64,000 nt of DNA from Martelella sp. HB161492 (GTDB taxonomy: Bacteria; Pseudomonadota; Alphaproteobacteria; Rhizobiales; Rhizobiaceae), in NCBI RefSeq assembly GCF_013184775.1, contig NZ_JAATVV010000002.1, positions 88,203 through 152,202 on the forward strand, in the 5' to 3' direction. Made by a program: the position numbers and the translations under genes. Below, piece by piece: positions 1-10,409 of this stretch (its first letter is position 1; the number at the start of each line of letters is the position of its first letter). The notes under the pieces are model-generated. The model was not told where the DNA came from. It ran no database searches and saw only the letters and a program-made list of their open reading frames with translations.

Positions 1-434
1 ACGGCCTGAACGGTTGCCTCGATCAGGGCAATGGCACGCTCCGGCTCGCGCATCAGCGCCGAACCGGTGAAGCCGCCGGTGACCTTTTTCGCCGGACAGC
101 CGATATTGATATCGATGATGTCAGCGCCCTCGCCTTCGCAGATCCGCGCCGCCTCCGCCATGAAGGCAGGCTCCCGGCCCGCAAGCTGAACCATATGCGG
201 CTTCAGACCGGCACCCTTGAGCCTTGCCCAACTTTCGGCGGTATTAAAGGTCAGTTCCCGGCTGGCAATCATCTCGGTCACGACCAGACCGGCCCCGTAG
301 CGCCAGGCGATCTGCCGGAAGGGAAGATCCGTCACACCGGACATGGGTGCAAGGACCACCCGGTTGCGAAGTGTCACGCCACCGATTTCAAATGTGTCGG
401 AAGGGTTGAATTTGTGCAAATGACTATCTTTCAC
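1..434 (-). CDS. dusB: tRNA-dihydrouridine synthase DusB, 5' part only
   Basis: The minus strand encodes the N-terminal part of a Dus-family flavoenzyme, which reduces uridine to dihydrouridine in tRNA using FMN and NADPH. The translation shows LAPMSGVTDLPFR, then TEMIASRELTF, then DINIGCPAKKVTGG, which carries the catalytic cysteine of the Dus family. The reading frame runs off the left edge, so the C-terminal half is missing. No ATG is suitably placed: GTG at 434 and TTG at 419 are the candidates, and the start is uncertain. The gene is divergent from ispDF. In Rhizobiales dusB is commonly followed by ntrBC, which would lie outside the window. Confidence 0.9.
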   Translation of the reverse strand, partial: MKDSHLHKFNPSDTFEIGGVTLRNRVVLAPMSGVTDLPFRQIAWRYGAGLVVTEMIASRELTFNTAESWARLKGAGLKPHMVQLAGREPAFMAEAARICEGEGADIIDINIGCPAKKVTGGFTGSALMREPERAIALIEATVQA

Positions 435-590
435 GCAGTCAATTATTTTGCCCTATTTTTAGACAAAATGATCCGATCTGCCAAGTGAATTCGGTTGCGA
501 TACACAAATTTTAGGCAAACGCTGGAAATATGACGCTATCACTGTAACGTCGGCGCCAACAGGAATCATTTTCTCGGACTTTTATCGGCC

Positions 591-1802
591 ATGCAACCCG
601 GATCAAGCTTTCAGCCCGCCGTCATCATCGTCGCCGCCGGACGCGGTGAAAGGGCCGGCGCCCCCGAGGAAGGGCCCAAACAATATCGCCCGATCGGCGG
701 AAAACCCGTTATCTCCCACACGCTTTCAGTGTTTTCATCTTGGCGCCAGGCCAAAGGACGCATCGTCGTCGTCATCCACCCGGATGATGAGAACCTGTTT
801 GCTGCAGCGCGCGCTATTGTCGCAGGTGCGGAAGACATCACATTTGTGCATGGCGGTACGACACGGCAGCTTTCCGTGCTCGCCGGTCTGCGCGCGCTCG
901 AGCCGTACGGCGCGACTCATGTGCTTATTCATGATGCCGTCCGCCCCTTTTTCGACATCGCGCTGCTGGAGCGTATTGCGGATGCCTTGAAGCGCGGCGC
1001 GCCCGCCGTGCTGCCGGCGATAGCCGTCGCCGATACGCTGAAGCGCCGCGCCGAGGATGGAACGGTTGCCGAGACCGTGCCACGCAACGGGCTTTATGCG
1101 GCGCAGACACCGCAATCCTTCGCCTATCCGGCCATCCGGCAGGCCCATGAGCAAGCCTTCGCGGCCGGAAAACTGGACTTTACCGACGACGCCGGCATTG
1201 CCGAATGGGCGGGCCTGCCGGTGACCCTGGTCGAAGGCCTTGCCGACAATGTCAAACTCACACTGAAGCGGGATATCGCCATGGCCGATGAGAAACTGTC
1301 CTCCGCAACCATTCCCGATATTCGCACCGGTAATGGCTATGATGTTCACAAACTGGTTGAAGGTGATGGCGTAACCCTCTGCGGTGTCTTTATTCCTCAC
1401 GATATGACGTTGTCCGGTCATTCGGATGCGGACGTCGCCTTTCACGCCCTGACCGACGCGCTTCTTGCCACCTGCGGTGAAGGCGATATCGGCGATCATT
1501 TCCCGCCATCCGATCCGCAATGGCGTGGCGCGGCCTCCAGGATCTTTCTCGAACATGCGGCAGGGATCGTCCGCGCCAAAGGCGGCACCATCCTGAATGC
1601 CGATGTTTCGCTGATTGCCGAGGCCCCGAAGATCGGCCCGCATCGCCTTGCCATGCGCGAGAACATCGCCCAATGCCTCGGCATTGCGCTCGAACGCGCT
1701 TCGGTCAAGGCAACCACCAACGAAACCATCGGCTTTGTCGGCCGGAGGGAAGGCATAGCGGCGATCGCAACCGCCTCGGTGCACTACGGAGAGCCTGAAT
1801 GA
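591..1802 (+). CDS. ispDF: Bifunctional IspD/IspF enzyme of the MEP isoprenoid pathway
   Basis: This 403-residue fusion catalyses two non-consecutive MEP-pathway steps: CTP-dependent cytidylylation of 2-C-methyl-D-erythritol 4-phosphate (IspD) and cyclisation to the 2,4-cyclodiphosphate (IspF). The IspD half (about residues 8-235) begins with the nucleotide-binding motif [13 protein letters not shown] and has GPKQYRPI near residue 30. The IspF half (about 245-403) has the metal ligands in GYDVHK (D251, H253) and [15 protein letters not shown]. The fusion is typical of alphaproteobacteria. The ATG at 591 lacks a strong ribosome-binding site. The stop overlaps the next gene by four bases (ATGA), so the two are probably translationally coupled. 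Confidence 0.96.
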   Translation: MQPGSSFQPAVIIVAAGRGERAGAPEEGPKQYRPIGGKPVISHTLSVFSSWRQAKGRIVVVIHPDDENLFAAARAIVAGAEDITFVHGGTTRQLSVLAGLRALEPYGATHVLIHDAVRPFFDIALLERIADALKRGAPAVLPAIAVADTLKRRAEDGTVAETVPRNGLYAAQTPQSFAYPAIRQAHEQAFAAGKLDFTDDAGIAEWAGLPVTLVEGLADNVKLTLKRDIAMADEKLSSATIPDIRTGNGYDVHKLVEGDGVTLCGVFIPHDMTLSGHSDADVAFHALTDALLATCGEGDIGDHFPPSDPQWRGAASRIFLEHAAGIVRAKGGTILNADVSLIAEAPKIGPHRLAMRENIAQCLGIALERASVKATTNETIGFVGRREGIAAIATASVHYGEPE

Positions 1803-2299
1803 GTATTCTCGATCCAGACCTGGAGGAGCGCGCCCGCGTTCTGATCGAATATTGCAGCCGCACCGGCGCGATGATCGCAACGGCTGAATCATGCACCGGC
1901 GGCCTGATCGCTGCTGCGCTGACGGAAATCTCAGGCTCGTCCGCGGTTGTCGATCGTGGCTTCGTCACCTATTCCAACGCGGCGAAGATGGAGATGCTCG
2001 GCGTCCAGAAAGCCATTCTCGACCAATATGGTGCCGTCTCGCGTGAAACTGCGCTGCAGATGGCAAGCGGTGCGCTCTGGCGCTCCAATGCCCGGATGGC
2101 GATTGCCGTGACCGGTATTGCCGGCCCGACCGGCGGCACGGATGAAAAGCCCGTCGGCCTCGTTCACCTCGTCGCCCGGAACCGCGCCGGACATGTCCAC
2201 CATATCGAGAGCCGTTATGGCGATATCGGCCGCGCGGCGATCCGCCGGGCGACCGTCAGATCGGCGCTGGGCATGCTCGAGGCGCTCGCTCAGGCATAG
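1799..2299 (+). CDS. pncC: CinA C-terminal-domain protein, nicotinamide-nucleotide amidase family
   Basis: The 166-residue protein consists only of the CinA C-terminal (PncC) domain, which in characterised members deamidates nicotinamide mononucleotide to nicotinate mononucleotide for NAD recycling. The signature [20 protein letters not shown] lies near the N-terminus, followed by [16 protein letters not shown] and [18 protein letters not shown], all family hallmarks. It lacks the N-terminal MoCF-like domain of full-length CinA. It overlaps ispDF by ATGA, and its 3' end overlaps the convergent RatA-like gene by ten bases. Confidence 0.92.
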   Translation: MSILDPDLEERARVLIEYCSRTGAMIATAESCTGGLIAAALTEISGSSAVVDRGFVTYSNAAKMEMLGVQKAILDQYGAVSRETALQMASGALWRSNARMAIAVTGIAGPTGGTDEKPVGLVHLVARNRAGHVHHIESRYGDIGRAAIRRATVRSALGMLEALAQA

Positions 2300-2736
2300 A
2301 TCTTGTCGGCCCGAACCTCAAATGCTTCGGAGAATTTGCGGAAGGCACGGTCGAACATCGACCCCATAAGCCCGCCGAGCAACCGGTTCTTGAACTCGTA
2401 ATTGATGTAGAATTTCACATCGCAGGCGTTTTCGCCATTATCCTCGAACAGCCACTGGTTATCGAGAAAGCGGAACGGCCCGTCGACATATTTGACGTCG
2501 ATACGCCGAATCTGCCGGTCCAGCGCCACCTGGGTGGTGAAGGTTTCGCGGATGGCCTTGTAGCCGACCGTCATGTCCGCGATCACGAGCTGCTTGCCAT
2601 CACGCTCCCGGCGGGAACGCACGATCAGCGCTTCGCAGAGCGGCACGAATTCGGGATAGCGTTCGATATCGGCAACGAGATCGAACATTCGCTCGGCCGA
2701 GTGCTTAACGTGGCGGGTGGTTTTATATTCCGGCAT
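2290..2736 (-). CDS. RatA/COQ10-type START-domain protein
   Basis: The 148-residue protein belongs to the SRPBCC (START-like) superfamily, in the branch that includes bacterial RatA and mitochondrial COQ10. Visible hallmarks are the N-terminal RHVKHSAERMFDLVADIERY followed by PEFVPLC, a central VGYKAIRETFTTQV, and the C-terminal FYINYEFKNRLLGGLMG. COQ10 proteins bind ubiquinone and support respiration. RatA was described as blocking 70S ribosome association in E. coli, so the toxin label is doubtful here and the quinone-chaperone role is more plausible for an alphaproteobacterium. No antitoxin-like partner is adjacent. It is convergent with pncC. Confidence 0.85.
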   Translation of the reverse strand: MPEYKTTRHVKHSAERMFDLVADIERYPEFVPLCEALIVRSRRERDGKQLVIADMTVGYKAIRETFTTQVALDRQIRRIDVKYVDGPFRFLDNQWLFEDNGENACDVKFYINYEFKNRLLGGLMGSMFDRAFRKFSEAFEVRADKIYA

Positions 2737-2907
2737 GTCTTCCAGCTAATGATCTGTCACTCTAAACGCAAGTCCCATGCGCAAGTCTCTGGCGACGCAG
2801 CGCCTGCAAAATTGCGACACGTGACCGCAATCACAGATATAGCGCGAAATTTCAAGATCAACACATCTGCTTCCTGCCGATTGCCAGGGAAAGACATCGC
2901 CGTTTTA

Positions 2908-4371
2908 TCAAAGCGCCTCGATCGGCGGCAGGTTGGCAGCCAGATCTTCCGCAGAAAGCCCGCGACCAGCACGGTTTCCGGCCTCGCCATGCAGAAAGGC
3001 CCCCGCACAGGCTGCCTCGAAGGCGGCAACGCCCTGGGCCATGAGACCGCCGATCACCCCGGCCAGCACATCACCGGACCCCGCGGTCGCCAGAAATGGC
3101 GGTGCATTGGCGTTGATTGCTGCGCGCCCGTCCGGCGCGGCGATGACGGTGTCGGCCCCCTTATACAATAAGACCGCATTGGAAAGGGCCGCAGCCCTGA
3201 GCGCCTTCTCAACCTTGCCCGCCTCAGGGTCCGCGGCGATTTCGGGGAACATCCGCCGAAACTCGCCCTCATGCGGCGTCATGACCGTGCGCACCGCCCC
3301 GCTCTTCAGACACGTGAACAGCCGATCCCGCTCGCCGGCAAAGGCCGAGATCCCGTCGGCATCCAGAACCAGTGGCCGACCGGCCAGAACCGCGACAAAG
3401 GCGCGCGCCCTCGCCGCCTCGCCAAAGCCTGGACCGAGAACGAAGGCTGAGAGCCTTCGATCTTCCACAAAGCGCTCCAGCGCATCCACCGTATCCATGC
3501 TGCGCAGCATGATGGCCGTCTCATGCGCGGCGGCAATATCTGCCGCCTGCGAAGGGACGGCCAGGGTCACAAGACCGGCTCCGGCCTTCAGCCCGGCATG
3601 CGCCGCGAGCCGGGCCGCACCCGTCGCATGGCGGGGTCCGGAAAAGACGACCAGATGCCCCTTGCTGTATTTGTGGCTTTCCGCCCCCGGCCTCGGCAAC
3701 AGGCTGCACCATGCCTCTGGTCCGTTCAGAACCCAGCGTCCGGCGGCCTGATCGATGATCCGCCGGGGAATGCCGATATCGGCGATGTCGACAGCACCGC
3801 ATAATGATCGACCGGGCAGCAGATAGTGACCGGGCTTCGGCGCCATGAAGCTTATCGTTCGCGTTGCCTCGAATGCTGCGCCGAGAATGATGCCACGCCG
3901 CCCGCACAGGCCCGACGGCAGATCGACGGCGAGCACCGGCGTACCGCTCGTCCGCACCGTCTCGATCAGCGCCGCAACTGCGCCGCCCAGAGGCCGCGAC
4001 AGACCCGCACCAAACAGCGCATCGATGATCAGATCCCCCGCCTCCGGCAGGAAGGCGGCAATATCACGGCTTTCAAGATTACAGCTATTGCGCGCAATCG
4101 CAGCATCGCCCTTCAGCCGCGCCGGATCCCCCAGATGGAACAGCGCGACAGGAACGCCAGAATCCGCCAGCACACTGGCCGCGACATAGCCATCGCCGCC
4201 ATTGTTGCCGGGCCCGCAGAAGACGACGGCCCGCCGAGTTGCGGGAAAGTGACGCAGAGCTGCGGCCGCGACGGCATGCCCTGCCTTGACCATCAGGCCG
4301 AAACTATCAATGCCGCTTTGCGCTGCAAGCCTATCGGCTGCCGCCATTTCCTCAGGTGTGAGAATCTGCAT
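2908..4371 (-). CDS. nnr: Bifunctional NAD(P)HX epimerase / ADP-dependent dehydratase
   Basis: This 487-residue fusion repairs hydrated NADH and NADPH. The N-terminal YjeF_N domain (about residues 1-205) epimerises R- and S-NAD(P)HX and shows VFCGPGNNGGDGYVAA. The C-terminal ribokinase-like domain (about 225-480) dehydrates S-NAD(P)HX using ADP and shows KYSKGHLVVFSGPRHATGAA, VLGPGFG, LVLDADGISAF, TPHEGEF and NAPPFLATAGSGDVLAG. The start is ATG at 4371. The gene is divergent from glnB across a 346-bp promoter region. The fused arrangement is the usual bacterial form, and all main motifs are present. Confidence 0.94.
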   Translation of the reverse strand: MQILTPEEMAAADRLAAQSGIDSFGLMVKAGHAVAAAALRHFPATRRAVVFCGPGNNGGDGYVAASVLADSGVPVALFHLGDPARLKGDAAIARNSCNLESRDIAAFLPEAGDLIIDALFGAGLSRPLGGAVAALIETVRTSGTPVLAVDLPSGLCGRRGIILGAAFEATRTISFMAPKPGHYLLPGRSLCGAVDIADIGIPRRIIDQAAGRWVLNGPEAWCSLLPRPGAESHKYSKGHLVVFSGPRHATGAARLAAHAGLKAGAGLVTLAVPSQAADIAAAHETAIMLRSMDTVDALERFVEDRRLSAFVLGPGFGEAARARAFVAVLAGRPLVLDADGISAFAGERDRLFTCLKSGAVRTVMTPHEGEFRRMFPEIAADPEAGKVEKALRAAALSNAVLLYKGADTVIAAPDGRAAINANAPPFLATAGSGDVLAGVIGGLMAQGVAAFEAACAGAFLHGEAGNRAGRGLSAEDLAANLPPIEAL

Positions 4372-4600
4372 CGCGATCTCCGATTTCCCTTTTCTTCACC
4401 CCGCTTGCAAAACAGGCAGTCTGCACGCAGACTGTGAACAAGCGATAATCAGATGCTCATAATTTAGTCACGAATTTTGACATAAAAAGCCTGCCATATC
4501 AAAGCCATGTCAATCACGCGAATGACCACTTGACGCTTACCCGCTATTTGATGATTGTTTAAGCGTCTTGAATCAACGAGGCACCGGGCTTGGGGGATGA

Positions 4601-5056
<456 letters not shown>

Positions 5057-5125
5057 TCCGAGCCTTCCCTCCACCTTTTTCAAGGCGGGGAAATCATATC
5101 GTCATCACATGCAAGGAAAACGTTA

Positions 5126-6535
5126 ATGACGACCGCAGCAGATATTATGAAACAAATCAAGGACAACGACGTCAAGTTCGTCGACCTGCGCTTTACCGAC
5201 CCCAAGGGCAAGCTGCAGCACGTGACGATGGACGTTTCGGCTGTCGACGAAGACATGTTCGCAGATGGCGTTATGTTCGACGGTTCGTCGATCGCTGGCT
5301 GGAAGGCCATTAACGAGTCCGACATGGTGCTGATGCCCGATACGGCAACCGCCCACATGGACCCCTTCTTCGCGCAGTCCACGCTCGTCGTATTCTGCGA
5401 CGTTCTTGAGCCGCTCTCCGGCGAAGCCTATAACCGCGATCCGCGCGGCACGGCCAAGAAGGCTGAAGCCTATCTGAAGTCGACCGGCATCGGCGACACC
5501 GCATTCTTCGGCCCCGAGCCGGAATTCTTCGTCTTCGACGACGTCAAGTTCGCCACTGACCCCTATAACACTGGCTTCAAGGTCGACAGCACCGAGCTGC
5601 CCAGCAACAACGATGCTGACTATGAAACCGGCAACCTCGGCCATCGTCCGCGCACCAAGGGCGGTTACTTCCCGGTCCCGCCGGTCGACTCCGTTCAGGA
5701 CATGCGCTCGGAAATGCTCACGGTTCTGGCTGAAATGGGCATCGTCGTTGAAAAGCATCACCACGAAGTTGCTGCTGCCCAGCACGAACTCTGCATGGTC
5801 TTCGACACGCTGACCCGCATGGCCGACAAGACCCAGATCTACAAGTACGGCGTCCACCAGGTTGCCAATGCCTATGGCAAGACCGCAACCTTCATGCCGA
5901 AGCCGGTTTATGGCGACAACGGCTCGGGCATGCACGTTCACCAGTCGATCTGGAAAGACGGCAAGCCGACCTTTGCTGGTGATGAATATGCCGGCCTGTC
6001 GGAAACCTGCCTCTATTACATCGGCGGCGTTATCAAGCATGCCAAGGCCATCAACGCCTTCTCCAACCCGCTGACCAACTCCTACAAGCGTCTGGTCCCC
6101 GGCTTTGAAGCTCCGGTTCTGCTGGCCTATTCCGCCCGCAACCGTTCGGCTTCCTGCCGTATTCCGTTCGGCTCCTCGCCGAAGGCAAAGCGCGTTGAAG
6201 TCCGCTTCCCCGATCCGGGCGCGAACCCCTACCTCGCTTTCGCTGCCCTGATGATGGCTGGCCTCGACGGTATCAAGAACAAGATCCATCCTGGCGATGC
6301 CATGGACAAGGACCTGTACGACCTGCCGAAGGAAGAACTCAAGGCAATCCCGACCGTTTCGGGCTCGCTGCGCGAAGCGCTTGAGTGCCTCGACAAGGAT
6401 CGCGAATTCCTCACCGCCGGTGGCGTATTCGACGACGACCAGATCGACGCCTATATCGACCTGAAGATGGAAGAAGTTCAGCGCTTCGAAATGACCCCGC
6501 ATCCGGTCGAATACGACATGTACTATTCGGTCTGA
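5126..6535 (+). CDS. glnA: Glutamine synthetase type I
   Basis: The 469-residue GSI enzyme makes glutamine from glutamate, ammonia and ATP as a dodecamer. Landmarks are FDGSSIAGW near the N-terminus, EPEFFVFDD, the ATP-site region [10 protein letters not shown], and NRSASCRIP. The adenylylation loop [11 protein letters not shown] carries Tyr398 (Tyr397 in classical numbering), so GlnE control is expected. The length is normal for the family. Transcription probably comes from the sigma-54 promoter ahead of glnB, and a strong intrinsic terminator follows. Confidence 0.98.
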   Translation: MTTAADIMKQIKDNDVKFVDLRFTDPKGKLQHVTMDVSAVDEDMFADGVMFDGSSIAGWKAINESDMVLMPDTATAHMDPFFAQSTLVVFCDVLEPLSGEAYNRDPRGTAKKAEAYLKSTGIGDTAFFGPEPEFFVFDDVKFATDPYNTGFKVDSTELPSNNDADYETGNLGHRPRTKGGYFPVPPVDSVQDMRSEMLTVLAEMGIVVEKHHHEVAAAQHELCMVFDTLTRMADKTQIYKYGVHQVANAYGKTATFMPKPVYGDNGSGMHVHQSIWKDGKPTFAGDEYAGLSETCLYYIGGVIKHAKAINAFSNPLTNSYKRLVPGFEAPVLLAYSARNRSASCRIPFGSSPKAKRVEVRFPDPGANPYLAFAALMMAGLDGIKNKIHPGDAMDKDLYDLPKEELKAIPTVSGSLREALECLDKDREFLTAGGVFDDDQIDAYIDLKMEEVQRFEMTPHPVEYDMYYSV

Positions 6536-6561
6536 TCTTTCGATCAGTTCACAATTCCGGA

Positions 6562-6592
6562 AACCGGCCGCTTCAAGCGGCCGGTTTTTTTT
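6562..6592 (+). terminator. Intrinsic terminator after glnA
   Basis: A GC-rich hairpin (AACCGGCCGC, short TTCAA loop, GCGGCCGGTT) is followed by eight T residues, 26 bp after the glnA stop codon. Confidence 0.92.
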
Positions 6593-6690
6593 GTTGAGCG
6601 CTTCGATCGTGCAGCAACGCGTACTGACACCGCTATCAGCTCTTGTTTTCGGGCTTTTCATCGCCATATCAATTGATGAAAGGAAAAACC

Positions 6691-7020
6691 ATGGAAATAC
6701 GGAACGCGAAATTCTGCATTGGTGATGTTGTGTCTCACCGTTCACTTCCGCTGCGCGGCGTTGTTCTGGATGTCGATCCGGTCTTTTCCCGCACAGAGGA
6801 ATGGTACCGCTCGCTGCCGCTGGAGCTTCGTCCCGACAAGAACCAGCCCTTCTATACGCTGGTCGCGGAAAATGACGAGGGAAGCTACCTCGCCTATATT
6901 GCAGAGAGCAATATCGAAAACGACCGCAGTGGAGAGCCCTTGAGCAATCCGAGGCTTGAGGAGATGTTTCAGACGAATGAGACGGGCCACTTCACGCCCC
7001 GCCACGCGGTGGCACACTGA
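6691..7020 (+). CDS. hspQ: Heat shock protein HspQ
   Basis: The 109-residue protein resembles HspQ/YccV, a small hemimethylated-DNA-binding-like protein that enhances Lon specificity and is itself a Lon substrate. Visible hallmarks are KFCIGDVVSHRSLPLRGVV, DPVFSRTEEWY and QPFYTLVAENDEGSYLAYI. The ATG at 6691 is chosen over upstream in-frame starts because AAAGGA lies just ahead of it and the protein aligns from MEIRNAKF. It stands alone between two terminators. The lon gene lies elsewhere in this window. Confidence 0.9.
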   Translation: MEIRNAKFCIGDVVSHRSLPLRGVVLDVDPVFSRTEEWYRSLPLELRPDKNQPFYTLVAENDEGSYLAYIAESNIENDRSGEPLSNPRLEEMFQTNETGHFTPRHAVAH

Positions 7021-7032
7021 CAAACTGGATCA

Positions 7033-7060
7033 GAGCCGGCCTAGACCGGCTCTTTTTTTA
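7033..7060 (+). terminator. Intrinsic terminator between hspQ and lpxB
   Basis: The hairpin GAGCCGG-CCTAGA-CCGGCTC is followed by a run of T. It ends hspQ. The convergent lpxB run stops 14 bp away and may use the same stem in the other direction. Confidence 0.88.
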
Positions 7061-7073
7061 GCAGGAAGCAGCG

Positions 7074-8225
7074 TCAGGCTTTCACATATTCAAGCAGGAT
7101 CTCCGCCGCCCTGCGGCCAGGCGCCACATCGGTCAGCATGGTCTTCCAGACCGTGGCAAAGCCATCCAGCATCACGCGTCGTTGCGCCGTCTCGGCAGCG
7201 AGCAATTCCATCCAGCGGGCCAGTGCGCCGGCGCGCATTGTGTCGTCGAAATATTCCGGCACCAGCGGACGATCTGCGATAATGTTCGGCAGCGAGGCCG
7301 ACCATATGACGATTTTCTTGAGCAGGAACCGGCCGATGAAATCTGCCTTATAGGCGGAAACGACTGGAACACCGGCGAGCGCCAGCTCCAGCACCACAGT
7401 GCCGGAGGCCGCCACAGCTGCATCGGCAACGGCAAATGCCTGCCATTTGGCCTCCTCGCCGACAACGATGTCCGGCTTTACCGGCCAGCTTTCGATGGCA
7501 GCGCGCACCTGGCTCTCACGATGGCGAACGGTCGGCGTGATGAAGCGGTAGTTGCCGCCTCGCTCAGAAAGGATAGAAGCCACATCTGCAAACACCGGTG
7601 ACAGGCTTTTGATTTCGCCGCTGCGCGAACCTGGCAAAATCAGAATGGTCCTGCGCCCCTCCGCATCGGTGCCACGGATGGTCTGGCGCGCCCTGACAAC
7701 CTGCGGATTCGCCGTCAGCCGGTGTCCGACAAAGGTCGTCGGCGGCCCGCCGAGCCGCGCCATGGCCTCCGGCTCGAACGGCAGAACAGCCAGAACATGA
7801 TCGACATAGGCCGTCATTTCGCGTGCGCGATATTCCTTCCAGGCCCAGACACTGGGACAGACATACTGAACGATCGGAAGGTCGGGCAGCGCCTTGCGCA
7901 CGCGCCGGGCAACGCGGTGGGTGAAATCGGGGCTGTCGACGATAAACAAGATGTCCGGCCGCGCCTTGATCACGGCACTGGCAGTCTCGGAAATCCGCCG
8001 CAGCAGCCGCGGCAGGTTGGCGATCACCTGCGTAAATCCCATGACCGACAATTCCGAATAGTCATAGAGCGACTGCAGACCCTGGGCTGCCAGTTGATCG
8101 CCACCAACCCCCATCAGTGCTATTGGTCGGTCGCTGAGCTGTTTCATCTCGGCGATCGCATCGGCCGCCAGAAGGTCGCCCGACGCTTCCCCGGCGATAA
8201 CGGCTATTTTCAACGGCGCGGACAT
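7074..8225 (-). CDS. lpxB: Lipid-A-disaccharide synthase
   Basis: The 383-residue GT19-family glycosyltransferase condenses lipid X with UDP-2,3-diacylglucosamine on the inner membrane to give lipid A disaccharide. Hallmarks are the start KIAVIAGEASGDLLAADAI, MGVGGDQL, FIVDSPDFTHRVARRVR, VQYVCPSVWAWKEYRA, ILPGSRSGEI and AASGTVVLELAL. It is the last gene of the lpxD-fabZ-lpxA-lpxI-lpxB group, 34 bp downstream of lpxI. Confidence 0.96.
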   Translation of the reverse strand: MSAPLKIAVIAGEASGDLLAADAIAEMKQLSDRPIALMGVGGDQLAAQGLQSLYDYSELSVMGFTQVIANLPRLLRRISETASAVIKARPDILFIVDSPDFTHRVARRVRKALPDLPIVQYVCPSVWAWKEYRAREMTAYVDHVLAVLPFEPEAMARLGGPPTTFVGHRLTANPQVVRARQTIRGTDAEGRRTILILPGSRSGEIKSLSPVFADVASILSERGGNYRFITPTVRHRESQVRAAIESWPVKPDIVVGEEAKWQAFAVADAAVAASGTVVLELALAGVPVVSAYKADFIGRFLLKKIVIWSASLPNIIADRPLVPEYFDDTMRAGALARWMELLAAETAQRRVMLDGFATVWKTMLTDVAPGRRAAEILLEYVKA

Positions 8226-8259
8226 ATCTGCTCACCTCATGAATGAGATTGGTACGGCG

Positions 8260-9123
8260 TCAGTCAGATTCCGGTTCAAGCCCGTAAATGAAAAGCCCGG
8301 CCTGATCAGCTGCGGCAATGGTTTCGCCACGATCGAGAATAAAGGCCTTCCCCGCTTCCACCGCGACCCCGTTCAGACCAGCGTCCTGAAGGCGCCTGAC
8401 CGTGTCAACACCGATTGAAGGCAGATCGGCACGCATGTCCTGCGACGGCTTGCACATCTTCACCAAGACGCCGGGCCGCGTTGGTGAAATCCGTCGCGTC
8501 TGGCGCATGCCCGCCACGCGGGCGAGCATCTCGTCCGTCCCCTCCGGCCCCTCAACGGCAACCACGCGTCCGCCAATGGCGACAGCGCCCTGCCCGATAT
8601 CGAGCGCTCCGAGCGCGTGCGCCGCATCCGCCGCCACCTTGATATCCGAAAGCGCCGTCGAATCAGGAGCGTACCGGCCGAGTACGCCAGAGGTGACCAG
8701 AAGATCATCGGCGAGATCCTGCGCGGCAACAACCTCGAATCCGTGCCGCTCAAACAGGCTGATCACCATTCTGAGCACGCGATCGTCACCGCCGCCGCGA
8801 AGATCTGCCAGGATCGAAGGAAGTGAGAAAATCAGCCGCAGCGTTGGCCTGAGTGAACGCAGCTCCGGCCGACGGCGCACGCCACCCGACAGGACAATCT
8901 TGCGCACACCACGCGCCTTCAACGCGCCAACAACGGCTGAAAAGGCGCCGAGATCGACCTCGATGAGGTCATCATAGCCATCCCAGGGCAGGCTGTTTTC
9001 GCCAGCAAGCTGCACGATCAGAAGCGAAAATCCGCGATCCCTGGCCGCCTTGGCGACCAGATGCGGCAAGCGCCCGTTTCCGGCGATGATCGCAACCGTT
9101 TCGCCTGCTGGCAACGTCGTCAA
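8260..9123 (-). CDS. lpxI: UDP-2,3-diacylglucosamine pyrophosphatase LpxI
   Basis: The 287-residue protein (DUF1009 family) hydrolyses UDP-2,3-diacylglucosamine to lipid X and UMP. It is the alphaproteobacterial substitute for LpxH. It shows [20 protein letters not shown] at the N-terminus, [12 protein letters not shown], and the C-terminal [20 protein letters not shown]. The start codon is TTG at 9123, overlapping the lpxA stop as TTGA, which implies translational coupling. Its place between lpxA and lpxB is the canonical rhizobial order. Confidence 0.95.
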   Translation of the reverse strand: MTTLPAGETVAIIAGNGRLPHLVAKAARDRGFSLLIVQLAGENSLPWDGYDDLIEVDLGAFSAVVGALKARGVRKIVLSGGVRRRPELRSLRPTLRLIFSLPSILADLRGGGDDRVLRMVISLFERHGFEVVAAQDLADDLLVTSGVLGRYAPDSTALSDIKVAADAAHALGALDIGQGAVAIGGRVVAVEGPEGTDEMLARVAGMRQTRRISPTRPGVLVKMCKPSQDMRADLPSIGVDTVRRLQDAGLNGVAVEAGKAFILDRGETIAAADQAGLFIYGLEPESD

Positions 9124-9944
9124 TCGTCGCTTCCCTTGCGCCGCGACCCCGGCGTCGTCAGACCACGTTCGCCGCGGTTGAGGACAAAGTCGATCAACTC
9201 GAGCGCTGGCACACAGTCTTCAAAGTCTGCTCGGATGGCACTGGCATTCTCATTGATGCGGCCATCGGCAAAAATCGCCTTATAGGCGCGACGCACAGCG
9301 TGTACATCAGCGCGCGCAATGCCGGAACGGGTCATGCCAACGACATTCAGCCCACCCATGAAAGCCGGATTGTCGACAATCATGGCATAAGGGATCACGT
9401 CGTTCACCACACCGGCGAGGCCGCCGACAAAGGCCTGTCGACCGATGCGGACAAACTGGTGAATTGCCGCTCCGCCGCTGAGGATCACCCGGTCCGCAAT
9501 CTCGACATGACCGCCGACCATGACATTATTCGACAGAATGATCTGGTTTCCGAGAATGCAGTCATGTCCGACATGCGAATTGGCGAGAAACAGATTGTTG
9601 TCGCCGACAACGGTCTTGCAGCCGCCATGAGACGAGCCGGTATTCATCGTCACGCCTTCGCGCATGATGCAGTTCGCGCCAACCTCAAGGGTCGTCTCGC
9701 TGCCATCATGACGCACGCTCTGCGGATCCCCGCCGATAACCGCCATCGGGAAGACGCTGGAATTCGGGCCGATCGTCGTCGCACCCGAAACCACCGCATG
9801 ATGCATCAGTGTCACGCCATCACCCAGCCGAACTTTCGCACCGACATAAGCAAACGGGCCGATCGAGACGTTCTCGCCAACCACAGCACCATCTTCGACA
9901 CATGCCCGGGGGTCGATCCGCGCCGAGCTGGCTATCGCACTCAT
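9120..9944 (-). CDS. lpxA: UDP-N-acetylglucosamine O-acyltransferase
   Basis: The 274-residue left-handed beta-helix acyltransferase transfers 3-hydroxyacyl from ACP to UDP-GlcNAc, the first step of lipid A synthesis. Hexapeptide repeats fill the first 190 residues ([20 protein letters not shown] and similar), with the catalytic histidine region [21 protein letters not shown] helical C-terminal domain follows. It overlaps fabZ by ATGA upstream and lpxI by TTGA downstream. Confidence 0.97.
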   Translation of the reverse strand: MSAIASSARIDPRACVEDGAVVGENVSIGPFAYVGAKVRLGDGVTLMHHAVVSGATTIGPNSSVFPMAVIGGDPQSVRHDGSETTLEVGANCIMREGVTMNTGSSHGGCKTVVGDNNLFLANSHVGHDCILGNQIILSNNVMVGGHVEIADRVILSGGAAIHQFVRIGRQAFVGGLAGVVNDVIPYAMIVDNPAFMGGLNVVGMTRSGIARADVHAVRRAYKAIFADGRINENASAIRADFEDCVPALELIDFVLNRGERGLTTPGSRRKGSDD

Positions 9945-10408
9945 TCGTCTTCCTTATGCACCATCATCGCGCCGATATCAGCCTCGGCAACGAGCATACC
10001 ATCCACCTTCGCTTCGCAGTGGAATTTCCAGACATTGCGGCGCTGCTTCTGCTTCTCGACGTGGAAGCGCACCTGATCACCGGGCACGACCGGCTTACGG
10101 AAGCGGGCGTTATCGATGGTCATGAAATATACGAGATTGCCCGTCTCGCCAGCCTGGCGCGCACAGATGGCACCTGCCGTCTGCGCCATGCCCTCAACCA
10201 GAAGCACGCCCGGCATGATCGGCATTTCGGGGAAATGGCCAACAAAATGCGGCTCGTTCGCCGTCACATTCTTGATGCCGACCGCACTGTGATCGCTGTT
10301 GATCTCAACGATCCGATCGACCAGCAAAAAGGGATAACGATGCGGGAGAAACTTCATGATCTCCAGAAGTTCCATGGCTCCCAACGTCTCTGTCGCTGCG
10401 TCTGTCAA
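9941..10408 (-). CDS. fabZ: 3-hydroxyacyl-ACP dehydratase FabZ
   Basis: The 155-residue hot-dog-fold dehydratase removes water from 3-hydroxyacyl-ACP in fatty acid elongation, drawing on the same pool that supplies LpxA and LpxD. The active-site regions [13 protein letters not shown] and [20 protein letters not shown] are intact. The likely start is TTG at 10408, two bases after the lpxD stop, with GGGGAG nine bases upstream. An internal ATG ([10 protein letters not shown]) would shorten the protein by eleven residues. Confidence 0.96.
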   Translation of the reverse strand: MTDAATETLGAMELLEIMKFLPHRYPFLLVDRIVEINSDHSAVGIKNVTANEPHFVGHFPEMPIMPGVLLVEGMAQTAGAICARQAGETGNLVYFMTIDNARFRKPVVPGDQVRFHVEKQKQRRNVWKFHCEAKVDGMLVAEADIGAMMVHKEDE

Positions 10409-10409
10409 G

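Noticed and set aside
735..1892. Long minus-strand ORF (385 codons) over ispDF
   Set aside because: It is antisense to a well-supported enzyme gene, has no recognisable motif and is explained by GC-rich codon bias.
2290..2736. Toxin of a RatAB toxin-antitoxin pair
   Set aside because: No antitoxin-like neighbour is present, and the family is equally described as COQ10-type ubiquinone-binding protein.
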